A stretch of DNA of 64,000 nt. Origin: Pammene aurita (lineage: Eukaryota; Arthropoda; Insecta; Lepidoptera; Tortricidae). Positions within the stretch are counted from its first letter, which is position 1. Every line of letters begins with the position of its first letter. This document shows positions 49,661-60,495 of the stretch, in pieces. Made by a program: the position numbers and the translations under genes. The DNA is taken from NCBI GenBank assembly GCA_947086415.1, contig OX352313.1, positions 12,891,179 through 12,955,178 of the forward strand. Direction: 5' to 3'. The notes below the pieces were generated by a model, which saw only the letters and a list, made by a program, of their open reading frames with translations, was not told where the DNA came from and made no database searches.

Positions 49661-50852
49661 TCTTCTATCTACCCTATTTTTTACAAGATCTAATTCCCTG
49701 GAAGATTTAATCTACAGTCGAATAAAATTTGCAGTCAGGGCTGCCACTACCAATATCCGGATTTACCTGGATATAAAATAAACACAGTATACAGGATGTA
49801 ACAAAAATACTGGTGATAAGGGCATAATTGGTATCGTATTCTAATTATGGAAAACTTAAAAAAACATATTTCGCGTGAAAAAAAAAACTTGTATGGAGGG
49901 TTGGCCGGCTGGGACTACGTGTCCCATACAAAAAAAAACATTTTTGTTCGTGTAAAAAAAATTCTACAATTTTTTCTTAGTCGTAATACGAGTACGATAC
50001 CATTATGCCCTTAAACGGATCACCAGTATTTTTGTTATATCCTGTGTAGGGAATGTAATAACAGGTAAATTTTCAAAGCCGGGTATTCGATCGGTTATGG
50101 TCGAAAAATAACCGGTTAAAGCCGTCTATTATGTCTATTATGCATCGCCAATTTCGCAAATATTTTTTCTAAAACATGATTTACTACAAAATTATCAACT
50201 TCCATGCAACAATATTCTACTTCCAGGCTCTCTCCCCATCTTGCACCTCAGAATAGCTGTCGTCTGGACATAACTCTGATGATGGTGTTATGTTTTCATC
50301 GGATGGCGATATAAAAGCATCCTGTGGTGCTTTCAATAATGCTATTGCGGCAGATGGTAGGAGACGTTTTTTAATATTTTTTGTCGTTGCGACATCCGTT
50401 GTTCCTAAATTATTGGGTCTGATGAGACTAACGCTCTATGAAACAAATCAGACATTGTTTTCGTTCGATCTGATTTGCGGGTATGATGTTCTCTATCGTG
50501 ACGCCAATATTTATTACGAGATTCTGATGATTGTTCGGAGAGCATTCCAATTGGAACAGACGAGTTTCGTATTATCGCAGCTCCATGGACCAAAAGTTTA
50601 TGTATAGTCACTGTCGTAAGACACCATTCGAAATTTTTAACATATTTTTTGGCTAGTTCTTTGCATATGTACTCAAAACTATTATCAAAACCAAGAATTA
50701 TAGATATCCCGGAAACAACAGCGTATAAAATTAAAAATACCGAAGTGTCAACCCTAGAGGCCGGGTAACCCGGAAATAAAGTGTTTAGGTGATTACATCA
50801 TTGTTCCACGGAATTAGGTCTTGTAAAAAATAGAATAGATAGAAGACATAAT
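49661..50852. mobile_element. About 1.2-kb element inserted in the left TIR of the hAT
   Basis: Its ends tcttctatctaccctatttt..tacaaga and tcttgtaaaaaatagaatag..agaaga are inverted over about 38 bp. The corresponding place in the right TIR of the hAT is uninterrupted. No transposase is recognised; its interior holds a MITE at 49791-50045. Superfamily unknown. Confidence 0.7.
49791..50045. mobile_element. 255-bp MITE nested in the previous element
   Basis: acaggatgtaacaaaaatac..gggcataattggtatcgta is inverted at the right as tacgataccattatgccc..agtatttttgttatatcctgt, about 55-bp ends. Third level of nesting. Confidence 0.85.
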
Positions 50853-51273
50853 TAGAGGGCGGAGTACCGGTGGCAAATTTCACACAAAAGGTATGGAGTC
50901 GTTTTTATAATTATTATTTTAGGCTTGAATAATAAAATTATTCATTTACCTAATGTACTTAGTATGGTACCTACTCGTAAATTGGAAGTAAGTACTTAAC
51001 ATTTATTTTCATAAATCGATTTCAGGAACACCTAAATGTTATGTCGTAAATGTTTTGGGTTATTTTTCAATTTCTTTTAACAAAGTCACCATTCATCAAT
51101 ATAATATTTTTTACCATATGCAACCTTTCTTTTCAAAAAGTTACTAATTTACAAATTTATGAGACATTTAGAAACTAATTATTTGACATTGTCAATTTAG
51201 ACAGCTGCTTTACATCTATATTATCTGAATTATTATTGCGTCGGCTAAATATTTAAAACCGAAAAATATCAAG

Positions 51274-52726
51274 ATGAATAAGCCATGTGAAGCAACAATT
51301 CTGCGGATGATAGAACCGTACGAAAATCTTATACGAGTATATAATGAAGAAGAATGTAGCATTCACTGTATTTCTTGCTCAGTGGATTTAAAGCAGTTGA
51401 AAAAATATAATGTCGAAAAACACATTAACAGTAAACAACACCAAATTAACTGTGGAAACCAAAATGGCACCTTTGCCTATGATTTATGCGTTTTCCTTAT
51501 AGCGTGTAACATCCCATGGAAAAGAGTTAACCATCCAGAATTTAAAAAGTTCTTTGGAAAATACTTAGATAAAGGCGTAAAACTTCCCGAAGAAAGTGTT
51601 TTGAGAAAATACTATCTTACCAGAATATACAATGCGACCGTCAAGCAAATACGAAATACAATTTTCGATTCCAATTTATGGCTTGCGGTGGATGAGACTC
51701 TTGATAATTTCGGTAATTGCGTAGTAAATGTAATTATAAAATCACTTGATGATGCTTTACAAAGGCCATATTTGTTAGCGTGTAAAGTCGTTAGTACTGT
51801 AAACGCGAACTCAATTGCAGCGGTGGTTGACGAAAGCTTGAATTTTTTGTGGGAGGATAATTTTACAGATAATATGAACAAATTTTTAATATTCTGTTCG
51901 GATAGCGCAGCGTACATGCTTGCTGCTGGCAAGATTTTGAAGAAAAAGTACACTAAAGTACGACACGTAACTTGTTTCGCTCATGGACTACACAGAGTCG
52001 CGGAGCAGATAAGATCTGAACATAAATTGGTCAATTCTTTAATATCCAATGTCAAGAAGATTTTTTTTAAATCACCACACCGCGTCCGATTTTTCAGGGA
52101 CCATGCGCAGAATGTGCCTTTACCGCCGGAACCCATTATCACTTCGTTGGGGCACCTGGTTAAATGCAAGTTTTTACTACGATAGACATTTTGACGTGAT
52201 TAAAAATGTTGTGATGCAATTGAACAATAAAGAAGCTTTTGCCATTAGAAAAGCCCAGAAGTTGTTTGAAAATGAAAATTTATAAAACGAGTTAAGCTTT
52301 ATAAAAAATTGTTACGAAATTATACCTGAATCGATAGAAAAATTAGAATGCACTAAAATTCCGATAGAAGAAAGTTTTCTGGTAATAGATATAGTTAGGA
52401 GTATTTTAAGCCTCCAAGGAAGTGAAACCGTGCGAAATAAACTCGAATTGGTCCTAGATAGAAACCCAGATGCTGACGAATTAAGGAATATGATTACAAT
52501 GGAAAATTATAAACAAGTCCTTAAACATGCAACCATGACATCGGTAGATGTAGAGCGATCGTTTTCCACTCATAAATGGATCTTCAATAAATTAAGAAAC
52601 CGATTCACTCCGAAAAACCAGGAACATGTGGCCATAGTCCATTCATTTTATAACATGGATACGCACTTAAGTGTAGATTGTGAGGAGGACCTCGAACACA
52701 TAATTCCAGTCCTCAATTGTAATTGA
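51274..52726 (+). pseudogene. hAT-like transposase, one frameshift and one stop
   Basis: Starts ATG 51274. The N-terminus has a BED/C2H2-like finger, CISCSVDLKQLKKYNVEKH with IN-SKQH (about residues 32-57). The core has LWLAVDETLDNFGNCVVN, FLIFCSDSAAYMLAAGKIL and VTCFAHGLHRVAEQI, as in hAT transposases and CGGBP1-like host proteins. The frame shifts near 52140. After the shift RWGTWLNASFYY appears, a conserved hAT motif. A TAA at 52283-52285 is followed by open frame. The C-terminus (TSVDVERSFSTHKWIFNKLR) matches the hATC dimerisation region. Long TIRs enclose it. It cannot encode a full transposase, though it is little decayed. Confidence 0.85.
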
Positions 52727-53392
52727 ATGTTCTTGAAAATAATATATCGTTTGGCAGGTATAACTTCTTAGTCTAGTATTTAGTACCTAATGATAATGTT
52801 TTGATAAGAAAACATATTATTATGTATTATAGATATTAACAACATATTGCATTATATTTGTATGCTCGTAAGATAATTTCTATAAGTTCCTAAAAATTAT
52901 TATGCAAAATTAATCATTTATTCGTTATTTATTTAATCATAAGAATACTTAGGCGACTCCATACATTTAGTGTGAAATTTGCCACCGGTACTCCGCCCTC
53001 TAGACATAATAATGAAGCTCTCATACCAATATTGCGACCTACTACGGCGGGACATGGAAGGAAAAAAATAAAAACCAAAATTAATAAAACAATTAATATC
53101 TTTGTAACAAGTGTATCTAGGAAGGTAGTGATTGCTCTTAAATATATGTCTTTGAATGTTTTGTCGAACACCTTGGCGAAACAAACAGTCCATGCAATAT
53201 CTTTTAAATTATTTCTATTTTTCGTAATTTCCGAGCGTCAGAAACAAGATTTTCAAAAATTTATGTCTCAAAAACTACACATATTAGAAACATGGGAGTT
53301 TTAGTCTCGCATTCGTAATGCTCTAAACTATAGTAATTTGTAATAAAATGGGGATGTCACTTTTTTGGCTTCCATAAAACACTGTACGGTGC

Positions 53393-53745
53393 CATCAGCG
53401 CCAAAGCCGTCATAACACGTCAGCGCGTGACGTTATCACTTAAGTAGTGCTGTGGCTATATTGACAAAATAAAATAAAATTGTATATAAATTTTCATATT
53501 TTTGTAGTTGCTTTTAGGTGTATAAGAAAAATACGAAATGAATATTCTTTACTATTATGATATCTAAATATCTAAAGTGATTTTGCCTAACTAAATCCAC
53601 TATTAGGCGGAAAGAAATGTTTCGTCGATATGTTGTTTTCCAATCACTACGGTATCTGAGTGCGCTCGTGCAAATTTCGCTCTGGCGCTGGTGGCACGAT
53701 TTTTCTGTCCGATGCGTGGCGTTCAAAAGGTTAAAAACGTTGTGA
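53393..53745. repeat. TTAACC-type MITE, right part, host site of the hAT
   Basis: Begins gccatcagcgccaaagccgt and ends ggcgttcaaaaggttaa. It is similar to 47543-47890. The hAT at 49289-53384 lies at its left border. Confidence 0.45.
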
Positions 53746-53823
53746 CATAACTTATGGACAGAGAAGTACAATGTTGAAAGTTTCGGCGCGGCCGAAACCG
53801 AACCTTGGGCCGAAACAAGTTTT

Positions 53824-53999
53824 TTTTTGCTGAAACCGAAACTTCGGTCGGACACTAATTTCCAACAATGGTCCTTAGAAAAGCTAAATTTATATGGCGG
53901 GGAGTAGTTTATTTTTGCTGAAACCGAAACTTCGGTCGGACACTAATTTCCAACAATGGTCCTTAGAAAAGCTAAATTTATATGGCGGGGAGTAGTTTT
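53824..53999 (+). repeat. Direct tandem duplication, 88-bp unit twice
   Basis: gctgaaaccgaaacttcggt, cggacactaatttccaacaa and tatggcggggagtagttt occur in both units (53829 and 53917 start the shared gctg). The repeated cggtcggacacta is like the transposon end at 42066. Confidence 0.9.
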
Positions 54000-54240
54000 G
54001 ATTTATATTAGCGAAGCTTACTGTTTAGTCTCGAATTGGACCCATAGGGAATTTCGCCGGTTTTAGAACTACTCTAAAATTAAAATTGTGTAGAAAAAAG
54101 CTATAGGGAATATTTTTACCCAAGAAAAGCTTTCCGACTGTATATAGTTTCCGTAAATTGTTAAGGACCATTCATCTTTTGTCTCTTTCTCTCGTTGTAT
54201 GGAATCTGGAACAGCGCCCTCTACAATAAGTTTTCACCGA

Positions 54241-54309
54241 CCTTCCCCATAAATTCTATGGGGCACCTTCTATGCCATAGAAGGTGCCCCATAGAATTTA
54301 TGGGGAAGG
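54241..54309. repeat. 69-bp perfect palindrome beside mariner copy 2
   Basis: The 34-base arm 54241-54274 (ccttccccataaattctatg..) is repeated inverted without mismatch at 54276-54309, around a single C. A further caccttctatggca copy follows, then the mariner. After the mariner comes gaaggtgctgcccc, again inverted. Confidence 0.95.
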
Positions 54310-54325
54310 CACCTTCTATGGCATA

Positions 54326-55616
54326 CGAGGGTTGCTACTTATATATCCGGAAACCAAAAAACAAACAAACGTACACGGCTGAAAATGGTTTTATTGTTTA
54401 TCAAAGTATTCCCCTTGATGATCTATGCACTTTTGCATTCGCGTGAACCAATTTTTAAAGCACTTCTGCCACTCCGCCTGAGGTACCTCCATAACGTGTT
54501 GTTTGAATGCGTCGACAGCATCTTCAGCGGTCGAAAATCGTTGACCGCGTAATTTATTCTTTATATTTGGAAATAAATAAAAATCGTTGGGTGCCAAGTC
54601 AGGGCTGTACGGCGGATGACCCGTTAATTCCACATTTTGACCCTCCAAAAATAGAGTTGTTTCACGTGACGTATGACAGCTGGCATTGTCATGATGAAGA
54701 ATGATTCTTCGTCACTGGTTAGTTTTACGAATTTGTTCAAATACTTCCGGTAAGCAAATGGTCGTGTACCACTCTGAATTAACCGTTCTACGGTTTTCTA
54801 GTGGCACTGTAGCTACATGGCCATTAATACCGAAGAAGCAGGCCACCATTTGTTTCAATGTACTTTTTGCACGAGTAACTTTCGTAGGGTTCGGCTCATT
54901 TTGAAACACCCATACCGTTGATTGTTGCTTCGTTTCGGGATCGTATGCATAGATCCAGGATTCGTCACCTGTATAGATGTTATAAACGGCTTTTGAGTCA
55001 CCACCGTTATATTTTTTTAACATTTTATTGCACCATTCGACGCGAGCATCTTTTTGCTCTTTTGTTAAGTTGTGGGGTATCCAACGCGAACAAATTTTTT
55101 TTACAGCCAAATAATTATGTAATATGCTATTAATGCTGGTCATAGAAATACCCAGAGTCGCCTCTATCTCGCGGTACGTAACATGTCGGTCGTCCATTAT
55201 AAGTTTTCGCACAGCCTCGATATTTTGTTGTACAACGACCGATTTCGGGCGACCTGCCTTAACTTCGTCCGTAAGCATACTACGTCCACGATTGAACTCA
55301 CTAAACCAGTGATACACAGTAGTTTTAGATGGGGCTTCATCGCCAAAAGTTGAAGTTAGTTGATCTATGCACTGTTGTTGCGTTATACCACGCCGAAAAT
55401 CATAATAAATCATAGCACGAATATTTTCACGAGTGAGTTCCATTCTTGCTGCGAGATGACATTTAAAACCCGTCAAAAACAAAACACGAGCGTTAATAAG
55501 AAAGAAAAAATATACCGGCCAGTACTTAAAAAAGTTCAAATTTTACCATGGAGGTCAAATATGCTATTTAAGAAGATTGTAATCCCGGTTTCCGGATATA
55601 TAAATAGCAGCCTATG
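54326..55616 (-). mobile_element. mariner transposon, copy 2
   Basis: 1,291 bp, flanked by TA (54324-54325 and 55617-55618), with the same ends as copy 1. The two copies differ at only a few positions over their length. Confidence 0.95.
54391..55443 (-). pseudogene. mariner transposase copy 2, one nonsense codon
   Basis: 350 codons with the same start (ATG 55443) and end as copy 1. An in-frame TGA near 54711 replaces CGA in ..KTNQ-RRR.., a single C-to-T change on the coding strand (gttcgt to gttcact in the + strand context). The catalytic motifs TGDESW, HHDNASCH and YSPDLAPND are intact, but the last two lie after the stop. Other changes are few: R17G-type and IFSRW versus ICSRW substitutions. 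The truncation removes two of the three catalytic acids. Confidence 0.9.
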
Positions 55617-55618
55617 TA

Positions 55619-56226
55619 GAAGGTGCTGCCCCCAACATTTGACTAACGAATCCTTGTACGTACAAATGCCTGCCACCTAGCGAACTAATTATGTAACTTA
55701 AATCTGTCATTTACTCTTCGCGCCAATCAGGGGTGGCCAGTGTCACCATCTTTAGTTCGCGCACGTTCCCTTTAAAAAAATCCGTAAGTATGATTTATTA
55801 TCGCGTAATATTGACGCTCACAAAATACAAACCAAAATTAGGTGCAAATAACAACAGGGCGGGACTCTTCTTCAGCAATGGGACATACATATCACCCTGG
55901 GGCGGCCTTACTTTCGCGAGGCCGCGGCGAGCGGCCCTTGTAAAAACCTGCACAGCAAGGCTCTTGTAAAAATCCGATCGGGGTCTTACGAAGCCGTTGC
56001 AAGCGCGAAGCCCCGGGCGACTGCCCTGATCACCACCTCCTAAGGTCGCCACTGCATGTAACTGACCGAGCGAGCGAAGTGTCTCCGTTTCAGCTTGGGT
56101 ATAAATACTCTACAGGCTCTATGTTTCTCAAACAAAACTCGTGAAATTTTGTGAATAGGTTTGATAATTAAATGGATTTTTAGAGACTTAGATTTTATAA
56201 CAATTACGCACAAATTACCTGACCTG
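55619..56226. other. No gene supported
   Basis: A GC-richer block at 55890-56040 includes gcgaggccgcggcgagcggc and aagccccgggcgactgccct. No splice-consistent coding exon was found. ORFs here lack recognisable features. Confidence 0.35.
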
Positions 56227-56334
56227 GAGTGCGATTTTTGAATCTCACCAAGTGAATTCTCACCGATGTGAGTGAAAGTAAATCACTCACATCGGTGAGA
56301 ATTAGTCACTTGGTGAGATTCAAAAATCGCACTC
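56227..56334. repeat. Hairpin MITE, about 50-bp arms
   Basis: gagtgcgatttttgaatctc..gatgtgagtga is repeated inverted after a 7-base loop (aagtaaa), with one 3-base difference. The ends are gagtgcg and cgcactc. Confidence 0.95.
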
Positions 56335-58257
56335 CTGATCGCCATTGAGATCTAAGGCGCTTAGGAAATGGTTTTATTATATTAAATTAAATGTACGTTT
56401 CCACGAACGCTTAAGACCTGGATGTACGTTTCATTTTTTAATAAGGTCTGGCATTTTCATACGGTTATTGTCAATACTATACTGGTAACTTAAATACATT
56501 TGTAATCATTTTATTGCACTTAGAAATTATTTGTAAGGTTAGACATATTTAAAAAAATATTTTAAAGTTTTTTAGACCGCCTTACTTGATTTGTACCATT
56601 AAGCGAACTAAGAAACATGATTTGCATATATTACCGAATCCGGTGACCACTTTACCGAACTAGAAGAAAAATGTATGTAAATTAGGTGTTGAGCGATTCT
56701 CAAACTTAAACTGTCTCACTGTTTAGATAATGTCATCTAACTGCGCTAAATTTGCGTCTCCATACATTACTGAATTACTTCATACAAAACAAAAGTAACC
56801 TTATTTTTTTTATATTTATTCAAAATACCTAACCATTATTTTTATATATTACATAAACATCATCATCGTTTTTTGGGGTGTTTACGTAATAGAGGTTTTT
56901 ACAATATTAATTCAAAAGTTAAATTTTATCTAAAAATATAAAAAACACAATTTAATATTTTATTTTATTATTATACAATTTCTCTTTATACAAAACAACC
57001 TATCAACAGCCGGCCCATGAACATGTTTAAATGTTTAGAAGCGCTGGCCTTTATAAATAGGCAGAAAAAATAATACATTTTAATGTCGACCTAGCTGTGA
57101 GAGAAATAAGGATGATATTTTAATGTCTATCGAATACAAACGAGGCCGAGGCAGATACGAATTCGGTAGCAGAGACTATGGGCACGATTTACCGAACGCG
57201 TGTTCGGTAAATAAACCATACAAAATATGTGGATCCTAATACGCGAACAAATTTTGAAAATAGTACCTAAATTGCAACAATTGTGACATAACCACAAATT
57301 TAACATTGAAACTAATAATTAGAAGGATTACGAATCCGTTCATGTATTTAGTCTTCACTAATATTGCCGTAAAATAACTATAAAAAAATATTAAAGATAG
57401 CTTTGTCGAAAGGCTTATTTTTAACTCAAAAAGTCGTAAAACTATAAGATTTCAAAAGCGGATTTACTATAGTCTTTGCTGTCTACAGATGTTCGGTAAA
57501 TGCTCATAAAATTACAAATACTTTTCATTATTTGAAAAGTCAACAAGTTTATATTAATAGCTTATAATAAATCAGTAAAAAAATAATTTCAAAGACATAC
57601 GCTTTCCCTGATTCCGTACGCTGTTCGGTTAAACCATCCAGTCAAAAAGTTGGGTCACACATCACCGGATTCACATTTATCACAAATTCTGAGAATATAA
57701 CTGCACTAAATTCACTTAAAATACCAAAATACATAAACTTATTAAATAACACCACTCTAAATCCACAATTTGGAACCCACATATAATTTTAAACGATTCT
57801 ATGATCTTAAGAAGTACACGCGATTTCTTAACGATTTTGTTAAGGGCGCCCATACAAAGTGGCACTCGACCGACTAGATCAGTTGTCATGTCGCAACTGA
57901 GCCCCAACATGGCCGTCTCTGACGCGTATTCGTAGGGGTAGGTATGTAGCTCACAGAAAAAAATATCACAACGTAGTATCTGCTGTAAGTAATCGACTTA
58001 TAGCTTAAAATGGAATATATTCGGCAATACGGCACGTTCGCTGAAGCGTACATTTACCTTATAATATAAGCGGGAATCGACAGAACCACTAGTAAACTAT
58101 ACACATATTTGATTACTGATATTTATTTTAAACAGAACATAATCTCACTTTAGTTTACTTACTTTCATCACCACTTAGCTTTACTTTGATAATATATTTA
58201 TGAAAACTTAAAATAAAACCTTCAAGCGTTAAAACAGTATAACAATCAAATATAATA
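56335..58257. other. AT-rich region, nothing supported
   Basis: About 1.9 kb with no recognisable gene, RNA or transposon end. The 57716-57910 ORF (- strand) has no recognisable features. Confidence 0.4.
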
Positions 58258-58373
58258 TAATTAACACATTCAGCGCCGAGAACCTGACTGTCGGGTTCTT
58301 TGTTCTGCTACTCAAGCTATACCCGATGAATACGTAGCTACAGCTCGTAGTACTCGGTAGTACTGAATGTGTT
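58258..58373. mobile_element. MITE with TTAACACATTCAG ends
   Basis: ttaacacattcagcgccgag and ctgaatgtgtta are inverted. Similar in plan to the 62529-62692 element. A TTAA target fits the left side only. Confidence 0.6.
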
Positions 58374-58383
58374 AGGCTCACCC

Positions 58384-58555
58384 CACAGTAGCGTCTTTCG
58401 AGCGACGCCACTAATTTGTAAGGCTAAAAGACGTCGCATCGTCGCCGCTGCTGAGACGGCGACGCACGGCTAGCGTCACGCTGACGTTGCGTCAACTCCG
58501 CTTCGCCGCTGCGCGGGCGCTCATACGACGTCGACGCTCGAAAGACGCTAGTGTG
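58384..58555. mobile_element. GC-rich MITE with TAGCGTCTTTCGAGCG ends
   Basis: cacagtagcgtctttcgagcg and cgctcgaaagacgctagtgtg are inverted with one change. The interior is rich in gacg and cgtc motifs. Confidence 0.85.
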
Positions 58556-58642
58556 TAGTCAGCTTTATAGAAACAATAACAAAGATAATAATAACAAGTA
58601 GTAGTAATAGTTTACCACTGTAAATTGGCCAATCAAATTGTA

Positions 58643-60495
58643 CTATAGTAATGAAAAAATATACCTACATAATTTTAGGTAACCACTATAAATTCCTTTT
58701 TCTTTATTATATTATTTGTGAGGTTGTGGTACGGGCTGCATGAGGATTCACACCGCTCTTGCTTATGCGATGCCCTACAGCCATGGTTGTCAGTTGAGTC
58801 TTTGTGTAGCTCGAATCATTTTAGCCACTATAGTAATGAAAAAATATACCTACATAATTTTAGGTAACCACTCAAAATGCCTTTTTGTCTTTATTATATT
58901 ATTTGTGAGGTTGTGGTACGGGCTGCACGAGGATTCACACCGCTCTTGCTTATGCGATGCCCTACAGCCATGGTTGTCAGTTGAGTCTTTGTGTAGCTTG
59001 AATCATTTTAGCCACTATAGTAATGAAAAACATATACCTACATAATTATAGGTAACAACTATAAATGCCTATTTGTCTTCATTATATTATTTGTGAGGTT
59101 GTGGTACGGGCTGCATGAGGATTCACACCGCTCTTGCTTATGCGATGCCCTACAGCCATGGTTGTCAGTTGAGTCTTTGTGTAGCTCGAATCATTTTAGC
59201 CACTATAGTAATGAAAAAATATACCCACATAATTTTAGGTAACCACTCAAAATGCCTTTTTGTCTTTATTATATTATTTGTGAGGTTGTGGTACGGGCTG
59301 CACGAGGATTCACACCGCTCTTGCTTATGCGATGCCCTACAGCCATGGTTGTCAGTTGAGTCTTTGTGTAGCTCGAATCATTTTAGCCACTATAGTAATG
59401 AAAAAATATACCTACATAATTTTAGGTAACCACTCAAAATGCCTTTTTGTCTTTATTATATTATTTGTGAGGTTGTGGTACGGGCTGCACGAGGATTCAC
59501 ACCGCTCTTGCTTATGCGATGCCCTACAGCCATGGTTGTCAGTTGAGTCTTTGTGTAGCTTGAATCATTTTAGCCACTATAGTAATGAAAAAAATATACC
59601 TACATAATTCTAGGTAACAACTATAAATGCCTTTTTGTCTTCATTATATTATTTGTGAGGTTGTGGTACGGGCTGCATGAGGATTCACACCGCTCTTGCT
59701 TATGCGATGCCCTACAGCCATGGTTGTCAGTTGAGTCTTTGTGTAGCTCGAATCATTTTAGCCACTATAGTAATGAAAAAATATACCTACATAATTTTAG
59801 GTAACCACTCAAAATGCCATTTTGTCTTTATTATATTATTTGTGAGGTTGTGGTACGGGCTGCACGAGGATTCACACCGCTCTTGCTTATGCGATGCCCT
59901 ACAGCCATGGTTGTCAGTTGAGTCTTTGTGTAGCTTGAATCATTTTAGCCACTATAGTAATGAAAAAAATATACCTACATAATTCTAGGTAACAACTATA
60001 AATGCCTTTTTGTCTTCATTATATTATTTGTGAGGTTGTGGTACGGGCTGCATGAGGATTCACACCGCTCTTGCTTATGTGATGCCCTACAGCCTTGGTT
60101 GTCAGTTGAGACTTTGTGTAGCTTGAATCATTTTAGCCACTATAGTAATGAAAAAAATATACCTACATAATTCTAGGTAACAACTATAAATGCCTTTTTG
60201 TCTTTATTATATTATTTGTGAGGTTGTGGTACGGGCTGCACGAGGATTCACACCGCTCTTGCTTATGCGATGCCCTACAGCCATGGTTGTCAGTTGAGTC
60301 TTTGTGTAGCTTGAATCATTTTAGCCACTATAGTAATGAAAAAAATATACCTACATAATTCTAGGTAACAACTATAAATGCCTTTTTGTCTTCATTATAT
60401 TATTTATGAGGTTGTGGTACGGGCTGCATGAGGATTCACACCGCTCTTGCTTATGCGATGCCCTACAGCCTTGGTTGTCAGTTGAGTCTTTGTGT
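58643..60495 (+). repeat. Tandem array of ten 187/188-bp units
   Basis: The motif acgggctgca starts at 58731, 58918, 59106, 59293, 59480, 59668, 59855, 60043, 60231 and 60419, giving spacings of 187 or 188. Units come in two types: gcatgagg with aactataaatgcc, and gcacgagg with cactcaaaatgcc. The order is mostly alternating (A B A B B A B A B A), so a dimer of about 375 bp is the likely duplicated unit. Unit lengths are not multiples of three, so it is not a repeated protein. ORFs of about 100 residues on the + strand come from the repetition. The array stops inside the frame of the gag-like ORF 60404-61477. Confidence 0.95.

Larger units (their letters stand above)
49289..53384 (+). mobile_element. 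hAT-superfamily transposon with TIRs of about 430 bp, decayed
   Basis: The termini acagtgttttatggaagcc and gcttccataaaacactg are inverted. Flanks tacggtga (49281-49288) and tacggtgc (53385-53392) form an 8-bp duplication with one change. The TIRs are unusually long: 49290-49660 plus about 50853-50905 on the left, and 52950-53384 on the right. The left one is interrupted by another element. It carries the transposase remnant 51274-52726. Confidence 0.85.

Noticed and set aside
49494..49781. 95-residue hydrophobic ORF
   Set aside because: It lies in the long TIR of the hAT, is matched by its inverted copy and is cut by an insertion.
55798..56052. 84-residue - strand ORF in a GC-rich block
   Set aside because: No motif, no splice support and arginine/glycine/proline-rich by composition only.
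58643..60495. CRISPR-like array or repeat-protein gene
   Set aside because: Units are about 188 bp with no short repeat plus unique spacer pattern, and the unit length breaks the reading frame. It is a eukaryotic tandem array.
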